Below, in pieces: positions 24,601 through 33,630 of a stretch of 64,000 nt of DNA (positions are counted from its first letter, which is position 1; each line of letters opens with the position of its first letter). This DNA comes from Callaeas wilsoni (lineage: Eukaryota > Chordata > Aves > Passeriformes > Callaeidae), in NCBI GenBank assembly GCA_013398955.1, contig VWPU01011638.1, positions 1-64,000 on the forward strand, read 5' to 3'. A model generated the notes under the pieces. The model did no database searches and was not told the origin of the DNA. It saw nothing but the letters and a program-made list of their open reading frames with translations. A program made the translations under genes and the position numbers.

Positions 24601-25400
24601 CCAGATTCCATATCAGGGAATTTGAATGTGGAATGAACACCTTCGGATAATGAACCTGCCTGAGTGCTTAAAAATAGTGCCTCGGAGTCTGGATTTTGCT
24701 CCTGATGTTAGAAAAAATGTGGCAGCCGGCCACGTTCCAGTGCAATTCACGTGATTTTCACACTCCGGAATATTCCTGTCCTGCCAGTTAATTGTGTTGA
24801 ATTTAATGACAGCTGCATACAATATCAAAAATTACGCAAACGCTATAAAGAATTATTTGGCTATAAAAACATCGAATAAACACCTCGTCGGAGGGGCAGC
24901 CCCCCAGCCTTTTTTACACCTCAGGTTACACAGACTTCACTGAAAACTCCCAAACTGATTTAGCTCACCTCCTTTTCTCTGAATTTCCCTGAGGACCTGT
25001 AACATCTTAGGTGGACTTGGCTTAAATCACTGAGTCCTGAGCTTGTGTTTGAGTGCCAGAATTTATCATAACTTGCAAAACATCAAGTTGCCACCTTCCC
25101 CTGAGCCCCGGTAGCTGACTGTGCTCTTTGGAGCTGCCCCAGGTGCGAGATAAAATCGCATTATCTCAACCCATGTCTTTCCGGGCGGCAATATCCCGAA
25201 GGATCTGATTTTTATCAACCCCAGGGAAGCAACTGCACAGCATTTATTGATATCATTGTGTTCTGCTCTGCAGGAGGAGGAAGGGAGGAGGCCACACCCC
25301 GGACCTGAGCAGGCAGGCAGCTGAGAGGAAGAAGAGAGGGGGTCGTGGATCCAGTCAGCTACGGAAGGTGGAATCCCTGGCAAGTGTCACCAGTTTGTGA
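5572..25400 (+). CDS. FBXO16: F-box only protein 16 (six coding exons)
   Basis: Coding exons are 5572-5667, 10726-10761, 17421-17627, 18555-18719, 19112-19317 and 25274-25400, giving 278 codons plus stop. The product matches what I recall of vertebrate FBXO16 along its whole length: an N terminus starting MAFAPPKNTDG, then VFEERRALLGKW, then an F-box at about residues 90-136 containing LPRVLSLYIFSFLDPRSLC and the WYWKFLSELDQLW segment, then LPPWRSSD and a basic tail with HTPDLSRQ. F-box proteins dock on SKP1 in SCF ubiquitin ligases; the substrate-binding part here has no WD40 or LRR repeats. All splice sites are GT-AG except the GC donor after 5667. The human protein is about 292 residues, so the length is normal. 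The ATG is preceded by GGATCC, a moderate Kozak context, and aligns with the family start. Confidence 0.95.
5668..5673 (+). other. FBXO16: Non-canonical GC splice donor of FBXO16 intron 2
   Basis: The sequence is AAG|GCAAGT. Apart from the C at position +2 it is a perfect donor consensus (AAG|GTAAGT), as is typical of functional GC-AG introns. The reading frame requires the cut here: the next exon, at 10726, resumes in phase 0 with VFEERR. No GT donor at the right place was found. Confidence 0.88.
5686..5762 (-). mobile_element. Short CR1 3' tip
   Basis: About 75 bp of reverse CR1 3' end (GGGAATCGCGGAATTGTTGG, GGTTGGAAGGGACTCATGG), starting 19 bp inside intron 2, next to the GC donor. Confidence 0.7.
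7250..7315 (+). mobile_element. Short CR1 3' tip
   Basis: Plus-oriented CR1 tip: TGGTTGGACTCTATGACCTT, GGAGGTCTTTTCCAACCTTG. Confidence 0.75.
7930..8145 (-). mobile_element. CR1 LINE fragment, left arm of inverted pair
   Basis: Reverse CR1 3' end starting ATCATGGAGTCATGGAATGG, through CTGCCATGGGCAGGGACACC, CCAGGGGCAGCCACAGCTTC and GAAGAATTTCTTCTTAACG. A degraded second CR1-like piece precedes it from about 7870. Confidence 0.9.
8163..8400 (+). mobile_element. Two plus-strand CR1 tips, right arm of inverted pair
   Basis: First tip 8163-8228 (TTAAGGTCTCTTCCATCCC...CTGTGATTCC). Second 8250-8400 (CCTTGGATCCCTGGACGTGA ... ATGGCAGGGGGTTGGATTGA ... CATTCCATGATTCCACGATT). The second is nearly complementary to 7930-8060. 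Confidence 0.88.
9860..10114 (+). mobile_element. CR1 LINE fragment
   Basis: Plus CR1: GAGAGCTGGGGGTGTTCACC, GGAGAGGGACTTGGGACAAG, TGGGATATTGGGAAGGAATT, CCCAGAGAGGTTCTGG. It stops abruptly at CATCCCTGG, where a reverse copy begins. Confidence 0.88.
10115..10240 (-). mobile_element. CR1 LINE fragment joined head-to-head
   Basis: Reverse CR1 3' end: GTTGGAAGAGACCTTAAATC, TGACACCTCCCAGCATCCC, CCTTGGACACTTCCAGGGAT. Confidence 0.85.
10726..10761 (+). CDS. FBXO16: FBXO16 exon 3, 36-nt micro-exon
   Basis: Twelve codons, VFEERRALLGKW, in phase 0 at both ends. The acceptor is a GT-rich run ending TTTTATAG and the donor is TGG|GTAAAC. It is too short for ORF callers. Skipping it would remove 12 residues without a frameshift. 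The peptide is one of the best-conserved pieces of the FBXO16 N terminus. Confidence 0.93.
11905..11975 (+). mobile_element. Short CR1 3' tip
   Basis: Plus CR1 tip: ATGGTTGGACTGGATGATCT, TTTTTTCCAACCTTAGTGA, CCCATGATTCC. Confidence 0.8.
12131..12289 (+). repeat. 53-bp sequence repeated three times in tandem
   Basis: Units begin TGCAGAAGAAAATTCCTGGG at 12131, 12184 and 12237 and are essentially identical, each ending ...CACAAACTGAATATAA. Near-identity points to a recent event. Confidence 0.95.
13105..13420 (+). mobile_element. CR1 LINE fragment
   Basis: Plus CR1 with CAAGCTGTGCCGGGAGAGG, TTGGACATCAGGAGGAATTT, CATCCCTGGAGGTGTCCAAG, TTGATGACCTCGGAGGTCTT and an octamer-like end ATTCTGGGATTCTGGGATT. 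Confidence 0.95.
13565..13770 (+). repeat. Left arm of a long inverted repeat (includes reverse CR1 tip)
   Basis: The left arm runs TAGGTTTCATTTCTACC, TAAACCTGACATTTTACAG, GGAATCACAG, a reverse CR1 tip (about 13644-13770; GCTGGAAGGACCTTAAAGC, TCCACTATCCCAGGTTGCTC). Its reverse complement lies at about 13862-14025, including the non-CR1 flank. Confidence 0.85.
13862..14025 (-). repeat. Right arm of the long inverted repeat
   Basis: Reads as a plus-oriented CR1 tip (GCAGCCTGGGATAGTGGAAG, TTTAAGGTCCCTTCCAACC) followed by CCTGTAAAATGTCAGGTTT and GGTAGAAGTGAAACC, the complement of the left arm flank. Confidence 0.85.
13985..14082 (+). repeat. 49-bp tandem duplication
   Basis: Two copies (13985-14033 and 14034-14082), differing by about one base, of a unit containing TAGAAGTGAAACCAAACAGA and GAGTTCCTAATTGC. 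It overlaps the outer end of the inverted repeat. Confidence 0.95.
15498..15660 (+). repeat. (AAAAG)n then (GAAA)n microsatellite
   Basis: About 24 uninterrupted AAAGA pentamers (to about 15617), then GGAAGGAAGG and about seven GAAA tetramers. Confidence 0.98.
16235..16535 (-). mobile_element. CR1 LINE fragment
   Basis: Reverse CR1 with GGGTTGGAAGGGACCTTAAA, a local 14-bp stutter (GGGACCTTAAA twice), CTGCCATGGGCAGGGACACC, CAGCCACAGCTTCTCTGGG and CTCTTTTAGTTTAAAACTC. Confidence 0.95.
17421..17627 (+). CDS. FBXO16: FBXO16 exon 4, start of F-box
   Basis: 69 codons, phase 0 at both ends. It begins FDKWTDGQRRRIL after a poly-T tract and CAG, includes LLERCSLSQQKFC, and enters the F-box with LPRVLSLYIFSFLDPRSLC. 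The donor is CAG|GTAGAA. Confidence 0.96.
18348..18400 (-). mobile_element. CR1 3' tip remnant
   Basis: Only AGAATCACAGAATATCCCGA and GTTGGAAGTCATTAAGGCC remain. It lies in FBXO16 intron 4 (17628-18554), which otherwise shows nothing recognisable. Confidence 0.6.
18555..18719 (+). CDS. FBXO16: FBXO16 exon 5, end of F-box
   Basis: 55 codons, phase 0 at both ends, starting VSWYWKFLSELDQLWMLK and containing YINFCPTPFEQGVWKKHY. The acceptor is ATTCACAG. The exon itself begins GTGAGC, a donor-like sequence on the wrong side of the junction. The donor is AAG|GTACCC. Confidence 0.96.
19112..19317 (+). CDS. FBXO16: FBXO16 exon 6
   Basis: 68 codons plus 2 nt. It starts TPSKDEFIVIDVQPVKS and contains KELPPWRSSDRNPTDTIRY and NYLDNYDPIEQARQ. 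The donor is GGC|GTAAGA, so the last split codon is GC|G. The intronic GTA AGA reads through an in-frame TAA in unspliced RNA. Confidence 0.92.
19318..25273 (+). other. FBXO16: FBXO16 intron 6
   Basis: Mostly unique sequence. One CR1 lies at 22205-22455 and a short direct duplication (TGTGAGGTTTAGGATT) at about 20690-20745. No exon-like or RNA-gene signal was recognised in 19318-22200 or 22456-25270. Confidence 0.8.
22205..22455 (-). mobile_element. CR1 LINE fragment
   Basis: Reverse CR1: TTTGGGTGGAAAGAGACATG, GACACCTTCCACTATCCCAG, CCAGGGGCAGCCACAGCTTC, CTCCTCTTTCAGTTTAAAAC. Confidence 0.92.
25274..25400 (+). CDS. FBXO16: FBXO16 exon 7, last coding exon and stop
   Basis: The acceptor TTCTGCTCTGCAG ends at 25273. 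Joined to the GC of the previous exon, it reads A-RRKGGGHTPDLSRQ, then a Lys/Arg-rich stretch and SQLRKVESLASVTSL, with TGA at 25398-25400. The HTPDLSRQ and LRK...S motifs align with the mammalian C terminus, but the final residues are shorter and diverged. A weak GT after 25367 (AAG|GTGGAA) could allow another ending; I prefer the direct stop. Confidence 0.82.
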
Positions 25401-25800
25401 TTCCATCACCCAGGGCAGTGTCTGGCACCACCAGCAATATTTGAGCTCGGAGTTTTTCCCTTGGGGAAGTGCTCTGCCTGCCCCTGAGGAGACACCTGGG
25501 CAGGAGGAGGACACAAAGCCCCCCATGGCTGGCTGCTCTGAGGGAATCTCGCCGCATCCCAGACACGGCTGGCGGTGGGAAAGGGGCGGCACTGTCTGTG
25601 CAGAGACAGTGACCCTGTTATCCGCTCCTCCCTCTCCTTACAATCCCAAAAACCCTTTCCACGCTTTTTACAAAGCGCTGGCACAGTTCTCTTATGACTC
25701 TTGAATCTCTTCCCAAAATTTCACAACTTTGGATGGCTGCGGTTTGACGTTCGTTCGTTCTCTGTGCCCTGAGCCCTGAGCAGAACAGCCCCAAACCTTA
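25401..25800 (+). other. FBXO16: Probable FBXO16 3' UTR start, end not found
   Basis: Unique sequence after the stop. I see no AATAAA between 25401 and about 28249. The first copies are near 28250 and 28404, downstream of a 1.3-kb minisatellite and a CR1. The polyadenylation site is therefore either non-canonical or far away. Confidence 0.35.
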
Positions 25801-25810
25801 ACACTGAGGG

Positions 25811-27092
25811 CTCGTTGTGCTCAGGGCTGGTAAAATTGGGCATCCTCCCATGAAAGGAGCTCAGGGAAGCCATTCCAGAAAGTTCCACGGGTTTTGTGGG
25901 TGTGACAACAAAAAACTGCCAGGAGAAGGCCGTGCTCACGAGCGTGTCGGGGGTTCCAGGAGCAGACCTGGTGTTCTCTGAGCCATGGAAGCCAGGAGTT
26001 CCCTGAGCCATGGAAGCCAGGGAATGAGCTCATTGTGCTCAGGGCTGGTAAAATCGGGCATCCTCCCATGAAAGGAGCCATGGGAAGCCATTCCAGAAAG
26101 TTCCACGGGTTTTGTGGGTGTGACAACAAACAAGTGCCAGGAGAAGGCCGTGCTCACGAGCATGTCGGGGGTTCCAGGAGCAGACCTGGTGTTCCCTGTT
26201 CCATGGAAGCCATGGAAGCCAGGAATTCCCTGAGCCATGGAAGCCAGGGAATGAGCTCGTTGTGCTCAGGTCTGGTAAAATCGGGCATCCTCCCATGAAA
26301 GGAGCCCAGGGAAGCCATTCCAGAAAGTTCCACAGGTTTTGCGGGTGTGACAACGAAAAGCTGCCAGGAGAAGGCCGTGCTCACGGGCGTGTCAGGCGTT
26401 CCGCGAGCAGACTTGGCGTTCCCTGTTCCATGGAAGCCATGGATGCCAGGGACTGAGCTTGTTGTGCTCAGGGCTGGTAAAACAGGGCCTCCTCCCATAA
26501 AAGAGCCCAGGGAAGCCATTCCAGAAAGTTCCATGGGTTTTGTGGGTGTGGCAACAAAATACTGCCAGGAAAAGGCCGTGCTCAGGAGCGTGTCAGGTGT
26601 TCCGCGAGCAGACCTGGTGTTCCCTGTTCCATGGAAGCCATGGAAGCCAGGGACTGAGCTTGTTGTGCTCAGGGCTGGTAAAACAGGGCCTCCTCCCATA
26701 AAAGAGCCCAGGGAAGCCATTCCAGAAAGTTCCACAGGTTTTGTGGGTGTGGCAACAAAATACTGCCAGGAAAAGGCCGTGCTCAGGAGCGTGTCAGGTG
26801 TTCCGCGAGCAGACCTGGTGTTCCCTGTTCCATGGAAGCCATGGAAGCCATGGAAGCCATGGAAGCCAGGGAATGAGCTCGTTGTGCTCAGGGCTGGTAA
26901 AATAGGTCATCCTCCCATGAAAGGAGCCCAGGGAAGCCATTCCAGAAAGTTCCATGGGTTTTGTGGGTGTGGCAACAAACAACTGCCAGGAAAAGGCCGT
27001 GCTCACGAGCGTGTCGGGGGTTCCAGGAGCAGACCTGGTATTCTCTGAGCCATGGAAGCCAGGAATTCCCTGAGCCATGGAAGCCAGGGAAT
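25811..27092 (+). repeat. Minisatellite, six units of about 201-227 bp
   Basis: Each unit holds TTGTGCTCAGGGCTGGTAAA (unit marks at 25815, 26033, 26260, 26462, 26663, 26882), CATCCTCCCATGAAAGGAGC, TTCCAGAAAGTTCC, GGTTTTGTGGGTGTG, GCCAGGAGAAGGCCGTGCTC and GCAGACCTGGTGTTCCCTG. Length differs mainly by the number of internal 9-bp CATGGAAGC repeats. Long open frames on both strands follow from the repetition. Confidence 0.97.
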
Positions 27093-27483
27093 GCCTGGGA
27101 GCTCAGCTGAAGAAGGATTACATAAAAGAGAGGCATTGTCTCCGCAGATGGGGAGGCATCCTCCTGACCCAAATACAGCCTGTGTGCAAGGAAATTGATT
27201 CTGGCACTGTTAAAGAACAGAAAATATCATTATTCAGCCTCTGCCTTACAGTTTGCACGCTCTTCCCCTGGAGATCAGAGTGTCCTCACAGGGGTTCAGC
27301 CCACCACAACTTCCCCTTCCCAAATTTGAACTGCTTTATTGCCAGCCTGGAAGTGAAAGAGTCTCAACTCAGAGTAAAAATAGGCGAATTTGATTTTCTT
27401 TCCCTGGATTTTAGGAAAGTTATGTGATCTTCGAAGTTAATTAACCTGCAGCTCCAATCAGGAAGCATTTAAGTGGTAAAGAA

Positions 27484-27935
27484 TCAGAGAATCACGGAAT
27501 TGTTAAGGTTGGAAAAGACCTTTAAGATCATCCAGTCCAACCATTCCCAGCACTGCCAAGGCCACCACTGATCCGTGTCCCCAAGTGCCACTTCCACAGG
27601 GATTTTGAATCCTTCCTGGGATGGGGACTCCAGCACTGCCCTGGGCAGCTGTGCCAGGCCTGGGCAGCCCTTTCCATGCAGGAATTGTTCCCAATATCCA
27701 ACCTGAACCTCCCCTGGCATGATTTAAGGCCGCTCCCTCTCATGCCGTCCCCGTTCCCTGGGACAAATCCCAATCCCACGTGGCTGCCCCCTCCAGTCTG
27801 GGAATTGCAGAGGGGGAAAATTCCCTCTGGAGCCTCCTTTTCTCCAGGCTGAGCCCCTTTCCCAGCTCCTTCAGCAGCTCTTGGTGCTCCAAACCCTTCC
27901 TCAGCTCCGTTCCCTTCCCTGGACACGCTCCAGGG
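27484..27935 (-). mobile_element. CR1 LINE fragment, about 450 bp
   Basis: Reverse CR1 starting AATCACGGAATTGTTAAGGT, through CAAGTGCCACTTCCACAGG, CTGCCCTGGGCAGCTGTGCC, AATATCCAACCTGAACC and CTTTTCTCCAGGCTGAGCC. Confidence 0.95.
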
Positions 27936-29810
27936 TCTTTCCTAGAATTTTTATGTTGGAAGCAGTCCTGGATCCCTCCTGATTTTGGAGTTGTCCCCGT
28001 GTCAGTAGAAGAGCTGACTCTTTTACCCTCCTGTGCAAACCTGTTGCTACCCCAGCCATAAATGAGTGCAGCACTAAAGACAACAAAGCTGAGGTTAAAC
28101 CAGGCTGATGCTTAGGGAAAATATAAATATATATAAATGTAATTCTCTAGGAATCATCCAAAATTAATTTCCATTTCTTATTAAAGGTAGCATTGGGAAA
28201 CCTGCTTGAAATGAAGACCTTTGAAAGGGCTCCTATTTAATCAAGTCTAAATAAAGAGGCTTAATGTGCAAATCTTTCAGTAAATCCTTAGAAGAAGAAT
28301 AGCCCAGGATGAAAGAATAAATGCCCAAGGCGAGCAAACACCAAGTCAAATTAAAATGAAACCCTCAAATAGATCAATGATCCAAGTGCAGACTGTAGGT
28401 GAGAATAAAGAATATTACAGCCAAGAATGAAGATGTAAAAAGGGGTTATTAGAGGGAGCTCCCAGCTCAGGAGGCTCAACCAGAGCTCACCAAAATAAGA
28501 ATAAACACCTAATTAAGGGGACATCCACTGGCTCCGCGTTTGCATGCGGTGAGTGAGCTGTCCTCGAGTAAACCTGGGAGGTTTTGGAGTTTGTTACCAA
28601 TCATGGAAAGCAGAAAATGTGACCAGGCTCCCTCTTCATTTGCAATAAATTGAAGTCAATTGGCCCAATTAGAATAAATAGTAAATTACAGTGAATGAAG
28701 TTAATTAGGTCTCTGAGTGAAGGGCCACGTTCTGCCTTGGGAACCCCCACGTCTGGGCAGGGGGCAGGGAATTCCTGCCCTCTCTTTATCCAGGGAAATG
28801 CTCTCGGGATACTCCAAGGATGCCACTCCAGCTGAGAGCTGTGATTTCTGAGCCCGGGTGTCACTGCTGCCGCTCCGGTGCCCTTCCCACGAGTCCTTCC
28901 CAGCAAATTCCCAGATATTTTACGGAGAAGGCAAAATTGGATTGATCAATGTCAGCAATGAGGGGCTGGGTTTGCCTCTGTCTGCCCCAGACACTGCCCC
29001 ACCCTCGCAGCTGCTCCCAAATTATTTTTAGCCCTCACTAAATAACATCTTTTTCACAGGATCAGTCGTTCCTGCCTCCCTGCCTGTGTCCTAAGGTGAT
29101 GAGATCGCAGGATTTGAAGGCAGGAGCGCATTTTTTCCATGACATATTGACGGGGAATTGCTGTTCTGAGTCAAAATCCCATTTCCAGGAGGTGGGAATA
29201 GCCTACAGGAGAATCCAGGATTCCCAGCACATGGTCCTGTGCAATGTATATTTATATTCCGTAAAGCTTTTTTTGAATGTTCTTTATTCGACATAATAAT
29301 GTTTGTTCTCTATTCTTACCAAATAATTTGGATCAATCCAGAAAAAGACTCCACGCTGTTCTTTTCCAGAACTTGGGGAGTTTTTTTTAATTTTTGGGAT
29401 CTTTCTCAAGGAATAAACTGGGTTGTTAAGATTTTTTTTTTTGGCTTAATTTTTATGCTGGTTATGTTAAAATAAACTTCATCCTTTACACTTTTGAGTC
29501 TTCGAACACTGAGCATGACTGGGATCAGTCCCAGCCACATGCACAGGGGAGAATTTGGGCATTAGCATATTAATTGCCATGGAGAATTAATTAATGTGGG
29601 TTTAGCTTTACTGGCACCAATTTCTAATTGGGTCCTTTTGTCCTTAAGGTAAATTTATACCACAGCACAGCCCAAATAGAGCAGATTATGGTTGTATTTT
29701 TGAGGAATATTATTTAGGGATATAATTTGGGAATAAAATTTATAGAATGTACAGAATTTCTCGGTGAATTCCAATGTTTTCATTCCCTCTGAAGCTGTTG
29801 GGATGATTTC
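27936..29810. other. Intergenic, AT-rich unique sequence
   Basis: Between FBXO16 and ELP3. AATAAA motifs occur at about 28250 and 28404 and could end a long FBXO16 3' UTR. No coding exon or repeat family was recognised. Confidence 0.5.
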
Positions 29811-29900
29811 TCTTCTCTTCTCTTCTCTTCTCTTCTCTTCTCTTCTCTTCTCTTCTCTTCTCTTCTCTTCTCTTCTCTTCTCTTCTCTTCTTTTTTCTCT
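29811..29900 (+). repeat. (TCTTC)n microsatellite
   Basis: About 16 TTCTC pentamers, nearly uninterrupted, followed by TTTTTTCTC. Confidence 0.98.
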
Positions 29901-30182
29901 TCCCAGTTATCGCTTCCTGCTGATCTCGAGCCTCTCCCGAAGCCACCAGTTCGTCCCAGCTGGGCCACACCTCAGCAAACTGGGAACCTGCCCTCCAAGG
30001 CAGCAGCCAAGGCCCTGGCCCAGAGCTCCCGCTGGAACGCCGGGATCCGGCCTGGCCCTGTCCGAGCTCCAAAACGACGGGAGAAAGGAACTGGAGATGT
30101 CACCAGGATGGACACCAGGTCCCCATGTGAGTGTGATGTCCTGTCCCGTCCCTGGGGAGGCTGTTCTGGAGACAATATCCAA

Positions 30183-30512
30183 ATCATGGAATCATAAAAT
30201 CATGGAATGGTTTGGGGGGGAAGTGACCTTCAATCCCATCCAGTTCCACCCCCTGCCATGGGCAGGGACACCTCCCATTATCCCAGGTTGCTCCAAGCCC
30301 CATCCAACCTGGCTTTGGACACTCCCAGGGATCCAGGGGCAGCCACAGCTTCTCTGGGAATTCTAGTCCAGCTCAGCCCCTCCCTCACCCTCCCAGCCAG
30401 GAATTCCTTCCCAAGATCCCACCCCAATCTCCCTTTCCCAGTCGGAAGCCATTCCCTGTGCCCCGTCCCTCCATCCTTTGTCCCAGGTCCCTCTCCAGCT
30501 CTCCTGGATCCC
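30183..30512 (-). mobile_element. CR1 LINE fragment
   Basis: Reverse CR1: AATCATAAAATCATGGAATG, CCTGCCATGGGCAGGGACAC, CAGCCACAGCTTCTCTGGGA, CAGCCAGGAATTCCTTCCC, TCCCAGGTCCCTCTCCAGC. Confidence 0.95.
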
Positions 30513-31469
30513 CTCTCAGTGGGTGGAGGACAAGGCAGTGACTCTGGATGGTGGGAATCCAGGGAATGTGGCGGACAGGGATGTGTCCTGCATCAGCAGA
30601 GAACACGTGGCCGGAGATGTCACACCCAGCACTTCCCAATGCCCCTGTCTGTCACGACTGTCACCATGGGATGGAACATGCGGCCGGAACTCACCAGCAC
30701 TCCTTGGCGGAGCAAGAGGTCTGAGACCAGATGTGAGAGCGGGCTCTGTCCAAAATCCAGGGGCTCTACCAAGTCCTGGAGAAGACCCAGGAAGAGCTGG
30801 CGCGGTTGGGTTGGAAACCAGAGCACCCAGCAAATCACAGGGCCAAGCACAGAACTCTAGGGAGACAACAGCTGGGAAAGCAACTGATCCCAGAATTCCT
30901 CCCGAGCATAAGGAGATGGAAGGACACAATCCCAAATAATTTGATGCCATTCCAGCCTGGGGTTGGCTTTGGAAGCCAACTTCGTGGTGCACCCCGAAGC
31001 TCCTCAGCATCAGGAGCCTTTTTGGGGTCTTTGGGAAGTCCTGGTGGTTCCCACGGGTGTTGTCACCATGAGGGTTTCAATCTGTGACCCCTGCTGTTTT
31101 TTTCTGCAGAAGCGGCGAAGAACCTGGAGAGAACAAAGGAAAAGAGGATTTTGATGGAATACTGTTGGGATTTTCAAAGAGACACAGGGGTAGAGCGACT
31201 GGAGCTCCCGCAGGCCAATGATTATCCAGTAGTTACTGATGATCCCATGTAGATGGGAGATGATGGAGCACGTGGAGACCTCCAGCATCCCTTTGGATCT
31301 CCCAAACCTTGCATTTTTAGCAGATCCATAGGTTAAACTCCATGAGGGGGATCCACGGTGCAAACCAGTGATCCCAAATCCTTGTGATGAAAGAAAGGAT
31401 CCAACCACGGACAAGGGACGATACATCAGCAAAGCACTGCAATGCTTAGATTGGGTTGGATTGGGGATT

Positions 31470-31700
31470 GGACTTAAATTGATATTGGGAAGAATTCCTT
31501 CACTGGAAGGGTTGTCAAACCCCGGCACAGCTGCCCAGGGCACTGGTGGAGCCCCCATTCCTGGGGGAATTTAAAATCCATGTGAATGTGGCACCTGGGG
31601 ACATGCATCCGTTGTGGCCTTGGCTGTGCTGGGAGATGGTTGGACTGGATGATCTTGGAATGCTTTTCCAGCCTTAAAAATTCCAAGATTCCATGAATGA
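31470..31700 (+). mobile_element. CR1 LINE fragment
   Basis: Plus CR1: ATATTGGGAAGAATTCCTTC, ACTGGAAGGGTTGTC, GGTTGGACTGGATGATCTTG, ending CCAAGATTCCATGA. Confidence 0.92.
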
Positions 31701-33439
31701 GGCCTAAGGAAAACCCAAGTAGGAAGCAGTACATGAACGCATCCTGGCCATAAAAACACCAGGATCAGGCTGGAAGATCCCATTCCCTCACAGTGCTGAA
31801 GGTTTCCATAAAACAGGCCCCTGATCCTGGAATCCCATGGCCCAGATAAAGCCGTGGGAATGTTGTAGGCCGGGCCGGGGCCAAGTCATCCAGAGTTAAG
31901 TGTAGGATCTGGGCCTTGGCTGTGGCGTTGGTCATTCCAGCAAATCCAGGGAATTCTGCCGGCCTCCCAGGAATGCGCCCCTCGGCTCCAGAGGCACCGG
32001 GAATGGGGAGAAGGTGTTAAAGTCTCTGAACTTCTCCATGAGGGGAGGCTCAGTGCTGTCAGAGAGGATGTGGGAATTCCTGCAGGGATGTCACCTCCCA
32101 GGGACTGTTAATGGGGCCTTACTGGTGGAGGATACTGGGACAGGCCGGGATGTGCCAAATCCAATCCCAGCTGCATCCAGGAAAATTGAAAACTGTGGAA
32201 GAGGAAGGGGTTAGTGGGGAAAGAACCTACCCACACCACTGCTGAGGTGAATTATCCCTGAGGGATTGCACCTGGATTCGGGGCAATTTTGCAAGGCAAA
32301 ACTGCATTTTGGGGTTTTTTTGGTATCAGAGAGAGAAAAATCCTATTGTAATTCCTTCAGTGACCTCTCCCGGACCTTTGTGAACTCCACCAGGCTCTTC
32401 CCAAAGTAAACATCCCAACTTTGGACCCTGCTCCAGCTGGGCTTTGCCCGGGCGTGTTTGCAGATTGTCAGGAAGGGACAGGAACAGGGAAAATGTTCTG
32501 ATGGATGACTATTTTCCCTATAACGACATCGCGAGCGGGAATAATCTTCCCACTCAATCCAGATTTGGAAAGGTATTTGAGGTATTAAATGCCACAAAAA
32601 TCCCACTTAAATATATTTAGAATCTGAATTCTCTAAGTTAATCTGATTTCTCTAAATTAATCTGATTCTTATTATTTCTCTCTCATCCAGCATCTCCTCT
32701 GTTTGAGGCTCAGCCCTGGCACATTCCCTCATCCAACCAAGGATCTGACTCTGAGTAAGGGAAGATCCAGAGCACCCTTCACTCCAGCAGAACAGAAACT
32801 TCTCTGCCTGGCACTGGGAAAAACAACAGGAATGCTCCTGCTGGGCTCTGGGATCTGAACCTGTTTTCCTGTCACTGGTGCAATATTCCCTTTTCCTTAT
32901 GGATATGTCATCTCTGCAAGGTTCACCCGGATTTTTGACCACGGAGACACTTCCTTAGATCCTTGCCAGAGCTGCTGGACCTCATGGGAGGTTGCCTGTG
33001 GATCATTTGGACATCCTGGGGCAGATCCCATGGAAAACCTGGTTAGGGTTGTGCTGCAGGCAGAATTCCTTTGGCACGTTAAACAAAGGAATTCCATCTT
33101 TTCCATCGTGGTAGTGAGAAGGAAATCAAATCCCGCACTCTGGATCGAAGCCTTGCACGTGGATCCACAGGGAGCTGGAATTGGTCATTTAAGGGATTGG
33201 GAATCCTGTGCTCTCTCTTTCTTATTGGTCTCCTCTGCAATTTGGGAAATTCCCAGAAAATGTAACAAAGAGCTGTTTTTAAGGATAAGGGGACTGAAAG
33301 CACAGCGGCTGTAATTCATCCCAGAGAGCTGGGACAAAACGGAACCCTTCCACGCACTGGGAAAAATCATGGCAAGCACTCGAATCCTCAATATTTATGG
33401 ACAAAAATCCCATTTCAGAGGAAACTCCGACCACCAACC

Positions 33440-33630
33440 ACGGAGTCACTGAATTATTAAAGTTGGAAAAGACCTTTTAAATCACCAAATCCAGTGCCAC
33501 ACCCATGTTCCTCAAACCACGTCCACAGGTGTCACACCCACAGCTTTTTTGGACGCTCCCAGGAACGGTGACTCTATTCAGTGCTTTCCAACCCTTTCCA
33601 TGAAGAAATTGTTCCTGACCTCCCCGGTGT
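33440..33630 (-). mobile_element. CR1 LINE fragment
   Basis: Reverse CR1: GTCACTGAATTATTAAAGTT, GGAAAAGACCTTTTAAATCA, AAACCACGTCCACAGGTGTC, AAGAAATTGTTCCTGACC. Confidence 0.85.

Noticed and set aside
26154..27048. Open frames of 193 and 233 codons on both strands
   Set aside because: Caused by the 210-bp minisatellite; no start context, splice sites or homology.
30207..31160. Possible exon with a YQVLEKTQEELARL-like reading near 30750-30810
   Set aside because: Helix-like by chance; no matching splice sites or neighbouring exons, adjacent to CR1.
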